64,000 nt of DNA. Source: Methylaequor sp045563055 (GTDB taxonomy: Bacteria; Pseudomonadota; Alphaproteobacteria; Methylaequorales; Methylaequoraceae). The translations under genes and the position numbers were made by a program. The stretch lies in NCBI GenBank assembly GCA_045563055.1, contig JBJKUR010000014.1:15494-79493 (forward strand), read 5' to 3'. Positions 1-9,109 of this stretch are shown here, in pieces (position 1 is the stretch's first letter; each line of letters starts with the position of its first letter). Below the pieces are notes generated by a model, which saw only the letters and a program-made list of their open reading frames with translations, did not search any database and had not been told where the DNA came from.

Positions 1-851
1 AAAAGAATATAGTCTTCAGATTTTTGGAAAAAATCTATGACTTTCTTTAATCTCTCTTCAAAATCTCCTCTAAACTTCGTGCCTGCAAGTAAAGCACCCA
101 AATCCAAAGAATATATTTGAGCGTTTTTAAGTGAAGAAGGTACTTCTTTTTTAATAATTTTAAGAGCCAAACCCTGAGCTAATGCAGTCTTACCAACTCC
201 AGGATCACCTACAAAAATAGGGTTATTTTTATTTCTTCTTGCCAAAACATGTATTGTTCTATTTATCTCTTTTTCTCTGCCAATAATTGGATCTATAAAA
301 CCTTGTATAGCCTTTTGATTTAAGTTTTCACAATATTTTTCAATTGCATCATTTTTCTTTTTTAGTTCATCGTCACCAGAATAGTCTTCTTCTACCGATT
401 CAAAAGATTGTTCATCAGATTCTTTTTCTATTCCATGAGACAAATAATTTACAACATCAAGCCTGTTTAAATTTTCTTGCTGAAGAAAGTAAACTGCGTG
501 AGATTCTCTTTCACTAAATATAGCAACTAGTACATTTGCAGCATTAGCCTCTTCTCTTCCAGATGATTGAACGTGAATCACTGCTCTTTGGATTACTCTT
601 TGAAAACCTAGGGTAGGCTTAATTTCACTGGAAGTCTTTGATATTAGATCTTTAAGATTGACTTCAACAAACTTTTCTAGTTTCGATTTGAGAGTCTTAG
701 CATTTATGGAACAAGCATCCAAAACTTTTATTACATCACTGTCATCTAGCATCGACAAAAGAAGGTGTTCTAAGGTCATGTACCTGTGTTTGTATGACTT
801 TGCAAATTTTTGCGTTCTTTGAAGAGTCTTTTCTAATTCGTCGGAGATCAT
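1..851 (-). CDS. clpA: ClpA, ATP-dependent Clp protease ATPase subunit (N-terminal part, cut by window edge)
   Basis: About 283 N-terminal residues are inside the window; the gene runs off the left edge. It begins MISDELEKTL and carries the double Clp-N repeat, an acidic linker, and then the first AAA+ domain with Walker A GDPGVGKT (forward positions about 186-209). ClpA unfolds substrates and feeds them to ClpP in the cytoplasm. The ATG at 851 overlaps the TGA of clpS as ATGA, the usual clpS-clpA operon with translational coupling. Frame and Clp-N/AAA content separate it from ClpB, which has a long middle domain and is not preceded by clpS. Confidence 0.95.
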   Translation of the reverse strand, partial: MISDELEKTLQRTQKFAKSYKHRYMTLEHLLLSMLDDSDVIKVLDACSINAKTLKSKLEKFVEVNLKDLISKTSSEIKPTLGFQRVIQRAVIHVQSSGREEANAANVLVAIFSERESHAVYFLQQENLNRLDVVNYLSHGIEKESDEQSFESVEEDYSGDDELKKKNDAIEKYCENLNQKAIQGFIDPIIGREKEINRTIHVLARRNKNNPIFVGDPGVGKTALAQGLALKIIKKEVPSSLKNAQIYSLDLGALLAGTKFRGDFEERLKKVIDFFQKSEDYIL

Positions 852-1165
852 TGGTCTGGCTCCATAATACATTTAAGAGGATGTTGATCTGTTTTAGCCA
901 TTTTTAAAACTGTTTCAACTTTAGTTTCTGCAATCTCTTTTGTAAATATACCACAAACTCCAGATCCTTTTTTATGTACCATCAACATTATATTTACAGC
1001 TTCACTCTCATTTTTTCTAAAAACTATTTTAATTAAATTTACCACATATTCCATGGGAGTGTAATCGTCATTTAATAAAATAACCTTAAAAAGTTTAGGT
1101 TTTTTTAACTCAATTTTTTCTTGAGTAATAACCTCAGTTACATTTAATTTTTCGTTATTTATCAT
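848..1165 (-). CDS. clpS: ClpS, N-end rule adaptor for ClpAP
   Basis: 105 residues, normal for the family. ClpS binds proteins with bulky N-terminal residues and delivers them to ClpAP. The diagnostic Asn-Asp-Asp (residues 32-34, LLNDDYTPMEYVV context) and His64 (MVHKKG) that line the N-degron pocket are present, after a flexible N-terminal extension of about 24 residues that is known in the family to enter the ClpA pore. It is the first gene of the clpS-clpA pair and overlaps clpA by four bases. Confidence 0.96.
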   Translation of the reverse strand: MINNEKLNVTEVITQEKIELKKPKLFKVILLNDDYTPMEYVVNLIKIVFRKNESEAVNIMLMVHKKGSGVCGIFTKEIAETKVETVLKMAKTDQHPLKCIMEPDQ

Positions 1166-1192
1166 ATATTATATAAGGTAAAAATATCCTTT

Positions 1193-2584
1193 TCAATTTT
1201 CAACATTTATTTTACTTGCAATTTCTGGACTGAATTCCTGAATCGCCTGCTTTAATTCATTAATTTGATTTACTAACCCCTTTTTGCTTTCAGCCTCACA
1301 CCTTACTACCAAACAGGGTTGGGTATTAGATGCCCTCAGAAGCCACCACCCCCCTGAACCACTTACTCTAAGACCATCTATATCAGTGATATTTTTTTTT
1401 AACTCTCTTTGTTTAATGCTTATTTCTTTAATCAGTTTAAATTTCGAAGAATCATCGCAATCTATTCTTATTTCCGGAGTATTAAAAGATTTAGGAACTT
1501 TATCGAAAATTTCAGATAAACTATCTTCAGAATCTGTCAAAATTTCAATTAACTTTAGACTGGCAAACAAAGCATCGTCAAAACCATTGTTTTCCCTAAA
1601 AAATATATGTCCACTCATCTCACCAGCTAAATCTGATTGGGTTTCTTTCATATTCATTTTCACATGACTATGGCCAGTTTTAGAGATAAAGTAGGAAGCT
1701 CCTTTTTTTTTAATCTCATCAAATAATATCTGGCTACACTTGACATCACCAATAATTGAACATTGGTTATTTTTTTTTATTACATAATCTGAAAAAATCA
1801 GTAATAAAATATCTCCTGGAATAATTCTTCCCTTATTATCTAAAACACCTATTCTATCGCCATCTCCATCAAATGCTATGCCCGCGTCATATCCATTCTC
1901 ACGAATTTCTTTTTTGCAAAACAACAGGTTCTTTGGTTCTGAGGGGTCTGGATGATGGTTTGGGAAATCCCCATCAATCTTATTAAAAAGTAATTTTTGC
2001 TTACCTTTAATTCGCTTTGCTAAAGAGCTTAGCACATCACCTGTTGAACCATTACCACAATCCCAAACAATATTTATATTTTTTTTTTGAGTAAAATTTT
2101 GAAATATTTTTTCCAAATAAATAGCTTGTAAATCGACTTGCTCTCGTTTCCCTAATTTTTTTTTAAATGAAAAATTACGTGCTTTTTTTTCTAAACCTTT
2201 CAACTGATCTTCATAAAAAGGGAGGTTGCCCAAAACAAATTTAAATCCATTATATTCCTTTGGATTATGAGAACCGGTTACCATAATCCCCCCCGATGAC
2301 AAATTATGTACACAGGAAAAATATAAAAGTGGTGTAGGAACTAGGCCAATTTCGCAGACATTTACCCCAACTTCTTGCAAACCTATTATTAAATTCTCTT
2401 TAAGTTCTTTTGAAGAATGCCTTCCGTCATATCCTACATTAACTGTTCTACCCTCTCCTACTTCAAGGCCGAATAATTGACCAATAACTTTTGCATCTTC
2501 TGTAAATAAGGTTTCATTAACAATTCCTCTAATATCATAAGATCTGACTATCGATTCATCAAACTTATGTTGTATAGTTTTCAT
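1193..2584 (-). CDS. Phosphomannomutase/phosphoglucomutase (AlgC/ManB type)
   Basis: 463 residues, full length for the alpha-D-phosphohexomutase family. It interconverts hexose 1- and 6-phosphates. Seen: the phosphoserine loop TGSHNP (Ser105), metal loop DGDGDR (239-244), sugar loop GEMSGH (321-326), and a C-terminal phosphate-binding segment RASNTQP. These favour a PMM/PGM enzyme over GlmM, which is a separate gene at 44172-45503. It overlaps ugd by four bases (ATGA) and lies in a run with ugd and galU, so making glucose-1-phosphate for UDP-glucose and UDP-glucuronate is the likely job. Exact sugar preference cannot be read from the sequence. Confidence 0.93.
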   Translation of the reverse strand: MKTIQHKFDESIVRSYDIRGIVNETLFTEDAKVIGQLFGLEVGEGRTVNVGYDGRHSSKELKENLIIGLQEVGVNVCEIGLVPTPLLYFSCVHNLSSGGIMVTGSHNPKEYNGFKFVLGNLPFYEDQLKGLEKKARNFSFKKKLGKREQVDLQAIYLEKIFQNFTQKKNINIVWDCGNGSTGDVLSSLAKRIKGKQKLLFNKIDGDFPNHHPDPSEPKNLLFCKKEIRENGYDAGIAFDGDGDRIGVLDNKGRIIPGDILLLIFSDYVIKKNNQCSIIGDVKCSQILFDEIKKKGASYFISKTGHSHVKMNMKETQSDLAGEMSGHIFFRENNGFDDALFASLKLIEILTDSEDSLSEIFDKVPKSFNTPEIRIDCDDSSKFKLIKEISIKQRELKKNITDIDGLRVSGSGGWWLLRASNTQPCLVVRCEAESKKGLVNQINELKQAIQEFSPEIASKINVEN

Positions 2585-3903
2585 AAGTTTTTCCTACCTA
2601 TTGAATAGTATTTAAAACCATTACTTTTCATCTCCTCAGGGTTATAAATATTTCTAAGATCTATAATTATATTTTGTCTCAGGGACTCCTTTAATTTCTT
2701 CATATTAAGAGCTCTAAATTGATTCCATTCTGTCAAAATTACTATTGCATCCGATCCTTTTGCAGCCTCATAGGCACTAGAACACCATTTTATTTTCTTA
2801 TTTTTTTCAGATAAATAAGTTTTTGCCTCATTCATGCCCTCAGGGTCAAAAACACGAAGCTCACAATTATTTTCAATTAACTTAGGAATTATATCTAAAC
2901 TTGGGCTATCCCTCATATCATCTGTATTAGGTTTAAAAGTCAAGCCTAAGATTGCCAACACACTAGTTGAAGTGCTTTTTGGAATTGCTTCTAAAATTTT
3001 TTTGTGCATTGTTTTTTTTCTGTTTTTATTACTTTCTACAACATGCTCTATCAGTTTTAACGGGGATTTAAAGTCTTGCGCTGTTTTTACTAAAGCAAGC
3101 GTGTCCTTTGGGAAACAAGATCCTCCGTAACCTGGACCAGGATGTAAAAACTTTTTGCCGATTCTTCCATCTAACCCAATACCAGTTGAAACATCTCCAA
3201 CATCTGCCCGTACTTTTTCGCACAAGTCAGCAATTTCATTAATAAAAGTTATTTTTGTGGCTAGAAAAGAATTAGCAGCATACTTGATTAACTCTGCAGT
3301 TTCTCTTTTTGTGAAAAGAATTGGTGTTTCAAGTAAAAATAGTGGCCTGTATAATTCTTTTAAAATATCTCTTGCTCTCTTTGATTCACAGCCTATGACA
3401 ACTCTATCAGGCCTCATGAAATCGTTTATAGCAGAACCTTCTCTTAAAAATTCAGGATTTGAAGCAACATCAAACTCAATGTCTGGTTTAAACTTCTTAA
3501 TTATATCATAAACTTTTTTTCCAGTTCCAATTGGAACTGTTGATTTATTTACTACCACAGCATAATTATCAAGATTCTTTGCAATTTCTTCTGCTGCCAT
3601 AAAAACATAACTTAAATCTGCATGTCCATCGCCTCTTCTAGAAGGTGTACCAACAGCAATAAATATTGCTGATGAATCTTTCAGAGATAATGAAATATCA
3701 GTTTCAAATGAAAGTCTTTTCTCATCTATATTTTTCTGGACTAGTTCTTCAAGTCCAGGCTCATAGATAGGGATGATTCCTTTCTTTAATTTTTTTATTT
3801 TCTGTTTATCTTTATCAACACATACAACATCGACACCAAATTCAGCAAAGCATGCTCCTGATACTAGACCCACATAACCTGTTCCAACCACTGTAATTTT
3901 CAT
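2581..3903 (-). CDS. ugd: UDP-glucose 6-dehydrogenase
   Basis: 440 residues. It oxidises UDP-glucose twice with NAD+ to UDP-glucuronate. N-terminal Rossmann motif GTGYVG (7-12), catalytic lysine in ELIKYAANSF (Lys207), and the catalytic cysteine in GGSCFPKD (Cys263) are all present, followed by the C-terminal UDP-binding domain. Its start overlaps the end of galU (ATGA) and its end overlaps the phosphohexomutase start, giving a tightly coupled galU-ugd-mutase operon for surface polysaccharide precursors. Confidence 0.96.
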   Translation of the reverse strand: MKITVVGTGYVGLVSGACFAEFGVDVVCVDKDKQKIKKLKKGIIPIYEPGLEELVQKNIDEKRLSFETDISLSLKDSSAIFIAVGTPSRRGDGHADLSYVFMAAEEIAKNLDNYAVVVNKSTVPIGTGKKVYDIIKKFKPDIEFDVASNPEFLREGSAINDFMRPDRVVIGCESKRARDILKELYRPLFLLETPILFTKRETAELIKYAANSFLATKITFINEIADLCEKVRADVGDVSTGIGLDGRIGKKFLHPGPGYGGSCFPKDTLALVKTAQDFKSPLKLIEHVVESNKNRKKTMHKKILEAIPKSTSTSVLAILGLTFKPNTDDMRDSPSLDIIPKLIENNCELRVFDPEGMNEAKTYLSEKNKKIKWCSSAYEAAKGSDAIVILTEWNQFRALNMKKLKESLRQNIIIDLRNIYNPEEMKSNGFKYYSIGRKNL

Positions 3904-4766
3904 AATTTTCTTAAAATTTTCCTTAGATTCCTTTTAATACCTTCATCATTTAATCCAAAGTTTAAATTTGCTTCAATAAAACCTAGTTTGCTCCCACAGT
4001 CAAATCTATCACCCTCAAATTTTAACCCATACAAACCATTTTTTTTTAAATTGCCTAAACTGTCTGTCAACTGAATTTCATTGCCAAAGCCCTTCTTTTG
4101 TCTGTCTAGAAAATCAAAAACTCTAGAATTTAGAATATATCTTCCCACAACTGACAGATTTGAAGGGGCATTTTTTGGTTCAGGTTTTTCGACTAACTTT
4201 TCAATTGAATAATAATTATTGATTTTTTTATTTGTTTTTACCACACCATATTTATACACTTCACTTCTGGGAACTTCCTCTAAAGCTAGAACAGATCCAC
4301 CATTTGTTTTTTTTGAGACTTCGATAAGTTGTTTGATCGCAGGTTTCTTGGAAAGTATAATATCATCTGGGAGAATAACAGCAAAGTTCTCATTTTTTCC
4401 TATCAGATCTCTAGCGCACCATACAGCATGACCCAAACCTTTAGGCTCATCTTGAATAACATAAAAAAAATTTCCCAGCCTGTTTTGACTTTGGATTAAT
4501 TTTAAGTGTTCCTTTTTTTTTTTTTGTTTAAGCAATTGCTCTAAAATATGAGAATTATCAAAATGCTCTATTATTGAATTTTTTTTTGATGATGTAACAA
4601 AAATCATATGTTCTATTCCTGATTTTGCTGCCTCAATCACTGCCCATTCTAAAATAGGTCTGTCTAAAATTGTTAACATCTCTTTTGGAATTGATTTGGT
4701 CGCTGGAAGAAATCTAGTTCCAAGACCAGCAATAGGGAAAACTGCTTTACTAACTGGGAGATTCAT
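3900..4766 (-). CDS. galU: UTP--glucose-1-phosphate uridylyltransferase
   Basis: GalU makes UDP-glucose from glucose-1-phosphate and UTP. The nucleotide-binding signature GLGTRFLPATK follows directly after MNLPVSKAVFPIA. I place the start at ATG 4766 (288 residues). A longer frame starting with TTG at 4802 adds only MRFFFFRLNLLL, translated from an A-rich run, and is unlikely. The product feeds the next gene, ugd. No good Shine-Dalgarno is visible before ATG 4766. Confidence 0.93.
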   Translation of the reverse strand: MNLPVSKAVFPIAGLGTRFLPATKSIPKEMLTILDRPILEWAVIEAAKSGIEHMIFVTSSKKNSIIEHFDNSHILEQLLKQKKKKEHLKLIQSQNRLGNFFYVIQDEPKGLGHAVWCARDLIGKNENFAVILPDDIILSKKPAIKQLIEVSKKTNGGSVLALEEVPRSEVYKYGVVKTNKKINNYYSIEKLVEKPEPKNAPSNLSVVGRYILNSRVFDFLDRQKKGFGNEIQLTDSLGNLKKNGLYGLKFEGDRFDCGSKLGFIEANLNFGLNDEGIKRNLRKILRKL

Positions 4767-4798
4767 TAATAATAAATTTAAACGAAAAAAAAAAAATC

Positions 4799-5242
4799 TC
4801 AACCTAAAAGAGTCTCTTTGGCTTTATTTAGTTGTTTTGTAATCCACTCCGAACCACCTTTATCTGGATGATTAATTTTCATAAGTTCTTGATATCTTTT
4901 GTTTATTGAAAATCTCGTCGCACCCTCATCAAGACCAAGTATTTCTAGGGCTTCTTTTTTATCAATATTCGAAGAAAAACTTTTATTTTTTTTTCTTAGA
5001 AATAACTGAGCGATAAAACCAATTAAAAATCTCCACCTGTAGAGAATCAAAAAAATTGCTGGTAAGACTGATATTAACTGAGGAAACTTTACCATCAAAA
5101 TTAAAATAAATATAAATAAAAAAAAAGCAGAAATGAATTTTAATCTTTTTTTAAATTTTTCTCTTGACGAATGAATTAATTCAATAAGAAATGCAAGTAA
5201 AATAGTTGCAAAGATAATCCCAAAAATAATATAGTAAAGCAT
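4799..5242 (-). CDS. Membrane-anchored J-domain protein
   Basis: 147 residues. Two or three hydrophobic segments fill residues 1-20 and about 36-82, followed by a C-terminal J domain (about 95-147) with the Hsp70-activating HPD triad at 125-127 (KINHPDKGG). This layout, membrane segment first and J domain last, resembles the Tim14/Pam18-like and DjlC-like proteins of alphaproteobacteria, which recruit DnaK to the inner membrane; the client is unknown. It is the first gene of the leftward galU-ugd-mutase group and starts only 14 bases from a divergent glycosyltransferase gene. Confidence 0.82.
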   Translation of the reverse strand: MLYYIIFGIIFATILLAFLIELIHSSREKFKKRLKFISAFFLFIFILILMVKFPQLISVLPAIFLILYRWRFLIGFIAQLFLRKKNKSFSSNIDKKEALEILGLDEGATRFSINKRYQELMKINHPDKGGSEWITKQLNKAKETLLG

Positions 5243-5256
5243 TTTAATAATTAATT

Positions 5257-6375
5257 ATGAAAAAATATAAACTTTTATATTTTGTAAGTGAAGATGAATA
5301 TTTTTTATCTCACAAAATAAAACAAGCTCATTCAGCTTTAAAAAACAACTTAGATGTTCTTGTTGTTTGTAAATTTAGTAATTATGAAAAAAAAATCAAA
5401 TCCATGGGTTTTAAGACACATCATTTAAATATGGATAGACGATCAGTAAATCTATTTAAAGAGTTATTTTGTTTAATAAAATTTTATAAAATTGTAAAAG
5501 AATTTGAACCTGACTTTATTCAAAGTATGGCATTAAAACCTATCCTTTACACTTCATTAATTTCAAAGTTAATAGGTAAAACAAAAATTCTTCTATGTGT
5601 TGTTGGTTTAGGGTTTTTATTTATCAATAAAAATATTTCAACTGGTCTGATAAAATACTTCTATATAGCTCTACTAAGAATTTTTTTAATAAAAAATAAG
5701 GCTCTATTTATATTTCAAAATAACGATGACAAGTTAATATTTGAAAAAAAAAAAATTATAAAATATTCAAAGTTCAAAATTATTAGAGGTTCTGGCGTTG
5801 ATACCTCCAAATTTAAGAAAAAAAGTACAAAAAAAATCTTTGATGTTATTTTTCATTCTAGGATTTTATATGACAAAGGTTTTTTAGAACTTATTAATGC
5901 CGTAAGAATAATTAAAAAAAAAAGATCAATAAAAGTTTTGATACTTGGAATTCCAGATTATGGAAACAAATCAGCAGTAGAATATAAAAAACTAAATGAT
6001 TGGCAAAAGGAGAAGTTAATAGTTTGGTATGGTAAGAAAAAAAATGTCATTCCATACCTCCAGAAATCAAGAGTAGCAGTCCTTCCCTCTTATAGAGAAG
6101 GTCTTCCAAAATCTATGTTGGAGGCTTCAAGTTGCGAACTGCCTCTAATAACTTCAAATGTTGAGGGTTGTAAAGAAATTTGTATTGACGGCTTCAATGG
6201 TATTTTAGTTCCTGCTAAAGATTATATTTCATTATCAAAAGCTATTGAAAAAATATTAGAAAATAAAGAATTAGAAGCCTTGTATGGAAGGAATGGGAGA
6301 AAGTTTATTCAAAAAAATTTTTCTGATAAAATAATAAACAAACAATTTATAAATATTTACAAAAATTGGATTTAA
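5257..6375 (+). CDS. Family 4 glycosyltransferase (GT-B fold)
   Basis: 372 residues. The N-terminal half (VSEDEYFLSHK start, hydrophobic stretch around 94-150 including LLCVVGLGFLF) and the C-terminal nucleotide-sugar domain match GT4 enzymes; the acid motif EGLPKSMLEA at 281-290 has the conserved E-x7-E spacing. Such enzymes add one sugar to a lipid-linked or surface glycan at the cytoplasmic face of the inner membrane. Adjacent UDP-sugar genes (galU, ugd, mutase) on the other strand fit that role. Donor and acceptor are not predictable. Its 3' end overlaps the convergent fhs gene by four bases. Confidence 0.85.
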   Translation: MKKYKLLYFVSEDEYFLSHKIKQAHSALKNNLDVLVVCKFSNYEKKIKSMGFKTHHLNMDRRSVNLFKELFCLIKFYKIVKEFEPDFIQSMALKPILYTSLISKLIGKTKILLCVVGLGFLFINKNISTGLIKYFYIALLRIFLIKNKALFIFQNNDDKLIFEKKKIIKYSKFKIIRGSGVDTSKFKKKSTKKIFDVIFHSRILYDKGFLELINAVRIIKKKRSIKVLILGIPDYGNKSAVEYKKLNDWQKEKLIVWYGKKKNVIPYLQKSRVAVLPSYREGLPKSMLEASSCELPLITSNVEGCKEICIDGFNGILVPAKDYISLSKAIEKILENKELEALYGRNGRKFIQKNFSDKIINKQFINIYKNWI

Positions 6376-8054
6376 AACAAACCTTGAATATTACCATCCT
6401 CTCCTATCTTAACTTCATAAGCAGCTGGTTTTTTTGGTAAACCAGGCATTGTCATTATATCACCTGCAATCGCAACAATAAATTCCGCACCTGCAGAAAG
6501 TCTTATTTCTCTGATCTGAATCTCATGATTTTCAGGAGCACATTTTTGGGTTGGATCAGTACTAAAACTATATTGTGTTTTTGCCATACAAACTGGAAAA
6601 TGATCAAATCCCAGCTTGGAAATTTCCATTAGTTTTTTTGTTGCCGCAGGCGAAAAAGTGACATTCTTTGCTCTGTATATTTCTGTAGCTATTTTGAATA
6701 TTTTTTCTTCAGGTTTGTCCTTATCATCATATAGGAATTTTAAATTTGAACTGTTATTTTCAATTGTATTTATTACAGTTTTAGCTAGTTCAGCCGCTCC
6801 TTTACCTCCATCTTTCCAATGTTCTGCTAAAATTGCGCTAACACCTCTTTCTTTGCATTCTTGTTGAACTTTTTTGATTTCATTCTCAGTATCAGTTGGA
6901 AATCTATTAATTGCAACAACGGTAGGGATACCAAATTTTGATAAATTTTCTATATGTCTAATCAAATTCGGCAGTCCATCTGAAACAGCTTTAATATTTT
7001 CCTCTCCTAGTTTTTTTTGGTTAACATTCCCATGAAGTTTCAATGCTCTAACTGTAGCCACAACAACAGCACAAGAAGGGACTAATCCCGTTTTTCTACA
7101 TTTAATGTTTAAGAATTTCTCAGCTCCTAAATCAGCACCAAAACCTGCTTCAGTTACTACATAGTCTGAAAGTTTAAGTGCAGTTTTAGTTGCTATAACT
7201 GTATTGCATCCATGAGCAATATTAGCAAATGGGCCTCCGTGAATAAAAGCAGGGTTGTTTTCAAGTGTCTGAACTAAATTAGGTTGAAGAGCGTCTTTTA
7301 GTAATACTGACATTGCTCCATCGGCTTTTATATCGCTACAAAATATTGGTTCTAAATCTCTATTATACCCAATTATTATTTTTCCTAATCGGTTTGTTAG
7401 ATCTTTAAAATCTTTTGCTAAACACAGAATTGCCATGACCTCTGATGCAACAGTAATGTCAAATCCATCCTCTCTTGAAAATCCATTTGAGATTCCTCCT
7501 AATGAATTTGTTATTGATCTTAAAGCCCTGTCATTCATATCAACAACTCTTCTCCATGTAACTCTCCGACTATCAATTTTTGGTTCCATGTTCCAATAAA
7601 TGTGATTATCAATCATTGCAGATAAAAGCATATGTGCGGAAGTAATAGCATGAAAATCACCTGTGAAATGTAGATTGATATCTTCCATGGGAACAACTTG
7701 AGCATACCCTCCACCAGCTGCACCACCTTTCATCCCAAAGCAAGGACCTAGACTTGGTTCGCGCAATGCAACCATAGCCTTCTTTCCAATATAATTAAGT
7801 CCATCAGTGAGTCCAACTGAAGTTGTTGTCTTTCCCTCTCCAGCTGTAGTTGGTGTCATAGCTGTAACTAGTATAAGCTTTCCGTCTTTTTTATCTTGTA
7901 TCTGATTTATAAAATCGGAACTTAATTTAGCTTTGAAGTGGCCATAAGGAACTAGGTTAGATTCGTCTATCGACAAAACATCAGAGGCTATTTTTGAAAT
8001 TGGAAGTTTTTTTGAACCTCTTGCTATTTCTAAGTCTGTTTTATAATCACCCAT
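6372..8054 (-). CDS. fhs: Formate--tetrahydrofolate ligase
   Basis: 560 residues, full length. It makes 10-formyl-THF from formate, THF and ATP. The P-loop-like TPTTAGEGKTTT (67-78) and strongly conserved blocks such as REPSLGPCFGMKGGAAGGG and PCFxxxGG-type glycine loops are present, and the C-terminus MTMPGLPKKPAA is canonical. A strong purine-rich ribosome site (GGGGGAAG) sits about 4 bases before the ATG. With fau (58990) and folP (45500) it marks an active folate/C1 metabolism; marine alphaproteobacteria commonly use Fhs to route formate into biosynthesis or energy. Confidence 0.98.
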   Translation of the reverse strand: MGDYKTDLEIARGSKKLPISKIASDVLSIDESNLVPYGHFKAKLSSDFINQIQDKKDGKLILVTAMTPTTAGEGKTTTSVGLTDGLNYIGKKAMVALREPSLGPCFGMKGGAAGGGYAQVVPMEDINLHFTGDFHAITSAHMLLSAMIDNHIYWNMEPKIDSRRVTWRRVVDMNDRALRSITNSLGGISNGFSREDGFDITVASEVMAILCLAKDFKDLTNRLGKIIIGYNRDLEPIFCSDIKADGAMSVLLKDALQPNLVQTLENNPAFIHGGPFANIAHGCNTVIATKTALKLSDYVVTEAGFGADLGAEKFLNIKCRKTGLVPSCAVVVATVRALKLHGNVNQKKLGEENIKAVSDGLPNLIRHIENLSKFGIPTVVAINRFPTDTENEIKKVQQECKERGVSAILAEHWKDGGKGAAELAKTVINTIENNSSNLKFLYDDKDKPEEKIFKIATEIYRAKNVTFSPAATKKLMEISKLGFDHFPVCMAKTQYSFSTDPTQKCAPENHEIQIREIRLSAGAEFIVAIAGDIMTMPGLPKKPAAYEVKIGEDGNIQGLF

Positions 8055-8070
8055 AATCTTCCCCCTTAAA

Positions 8071-8460
8071 CTAATTCATTTGATAGGATCTACACCTTTT
8101 AACATTAAGAATCTTTACTATACCATTTATTGTAGACATTTCTTCTAAAAATTTATTTTGTAATTGGTAAGCTTCTTTTTCTTTAAAAGCATTTTCCATA
8201 TTCTTATTCACCTGAAATGAATGAATCATTTCGTGAAGAAGAATTGATTGATTACAGAAATTGTCTAAGTCCATATTTGTTATCAATATCCCAGTTTTTT
8301 GAGAATAAAATGCTAATACAGGACACTTTCCTCCACAAACCAATTTTTGAATTACTCTCTCATTCACTATTTTAACTGTAGAATCAAATTTACTAATATC
8401 ATAATTTGTGTTAAGAGAAACCCATTGCAACAGAACTGATATAAGTTTATTTATGGTCAT
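8071..8460 (-). CDS. Small HExxH (zincin-like) protein, paralogue of 33500-33955
   Basis: 129 residues from ATG 8460. The zinc motif HEMIH is at 76-80 and a candidate third ligand Glu94 sits in the pattern E-x2-A-x3-Q-N that it shares with the protein at 33500-33955. Cysteines 42, 46, 69 and 123 also match four cysteines of that protein. A longer frame to ATG 8505 exists, but the paralogue aligns from MTINKLISVL onward, supporting 8460. No clear signal peptide. Function unknown; a small metalloprotease or zinc-binding protein is possible. Its start overlaps the start of divergent pyrE. Confidence 0.72.
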   Translation of the reverse strand: MTINKLISVLLQWVSLNTNYDISKFDSTVKIVNERVIQKLVCGGKCPVLAFYSQKTGILITNMDLDNFCNQSILLHEMIHSFQVNKNMENAFKEKEAYQLQNKFLEEMSTINGIVKILNVKRCRSYQMN

Positions 8461-9109
8461 CAAATCAACAATAGAAAAAAAATTATCAAAAAAGGCTGCT
8501 AACATCCTTCTGGATTTAAAGTGTATTAACTTTAGTCCAAAAAAACAATTTAAATTAACTTCCGGAAAAAAAAGCCCAGTATATTGCGATTGTAGAAGAA
8601 TAATTTCTTTTCCACGTGAATGTAAAGAGCTTATTGATTTTGGAGTAAAAAAAATAGGTCATAAAATAAATCTATCAGAAATAACAAATGTTGCGGGAGG
8701 TGAGTCAGCAGGTATACCCTTTGCAGCTCTGATAGCAAATAGACTTAAAATGCCAATGACCTACATAAGAAAAGAAAGAAAAAAGTTTGGTAAAAACTCA
8801 CAGATAGAAGGTATAATGTCACGAAGAGATAAAGTTTTGCTTGTTGAAGACTTGATGACAGATGGAGGAAGTAAATTAAATTTTTTAAACGCCATATATC
8901 AAGAAAAAGCAATTATAACGGGAATTTTTGTAATATTTAATTACGGAATAATAAATGATTTTTTTTCTTTTAAAAAAAAAAAAATAGATATAATTTTTTT
9001 AACTAGTTGGAAATTTATTTTGGAATCTGCATTTGAAAAAAAGATTCTAGATTTAAAAGAAATACAGTTGATAGAAAAATTTTTATTTGATATTGGTGTT
9101 AAAAATTAG
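8453..9109 (+). CDS. pyrE: Orotate phosphoribosyltransferase
   Basis: 218 residues from ATG 8453. PyrE joins orotate to PRPP in UMP synthesis. Family signatures: KLTSGKKSPVYCDCRRI near the N-terminus and the PRPP loop VLLVEDLMTDGGSK. A longer frame from 8408 (MLRETHC...) is unlikely because homologues begin shortly before the SKKAANILLDL helix. The ATG lies inside the 5' end of the divergent HExxH gene (start 8460), so the two coding regions overlap by eight bases head to head. The 3' end overlaps thiG by 11 bases. Confidence 0.92.
   Translation: MVIKSTIEKKLSKKAANILLDLKCINFSPKKQFKLTSGKKSPVYCDCRRIISFPRECKELIDFGVKKIGHKINLSEITNVAGGESAGIPFAALIANRLKMPMTYIRKERKKFGKNSQIEGIMSRRDKVLLVEDLMTDGGSKLNFLNAIYQEKAIITGIFVIFNYGIINDFFSFKKKKIDIIFLTSWKFILESAFEKKILDLKEIQLIEKFLFDIGVKN

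Noticed and set aside
1284..1667. Plus-strand frame of 127 codons
   Set aside because: Antisense to the phosphohexomutase gene, with no domain or ribosome site.
4767..4802. Extended N-terminus of GalU from TTG 4802
   Set aside because: It adds MRFFFFRLNLLL from an A-rich run with no family support; ATG 4766 fits homologues.
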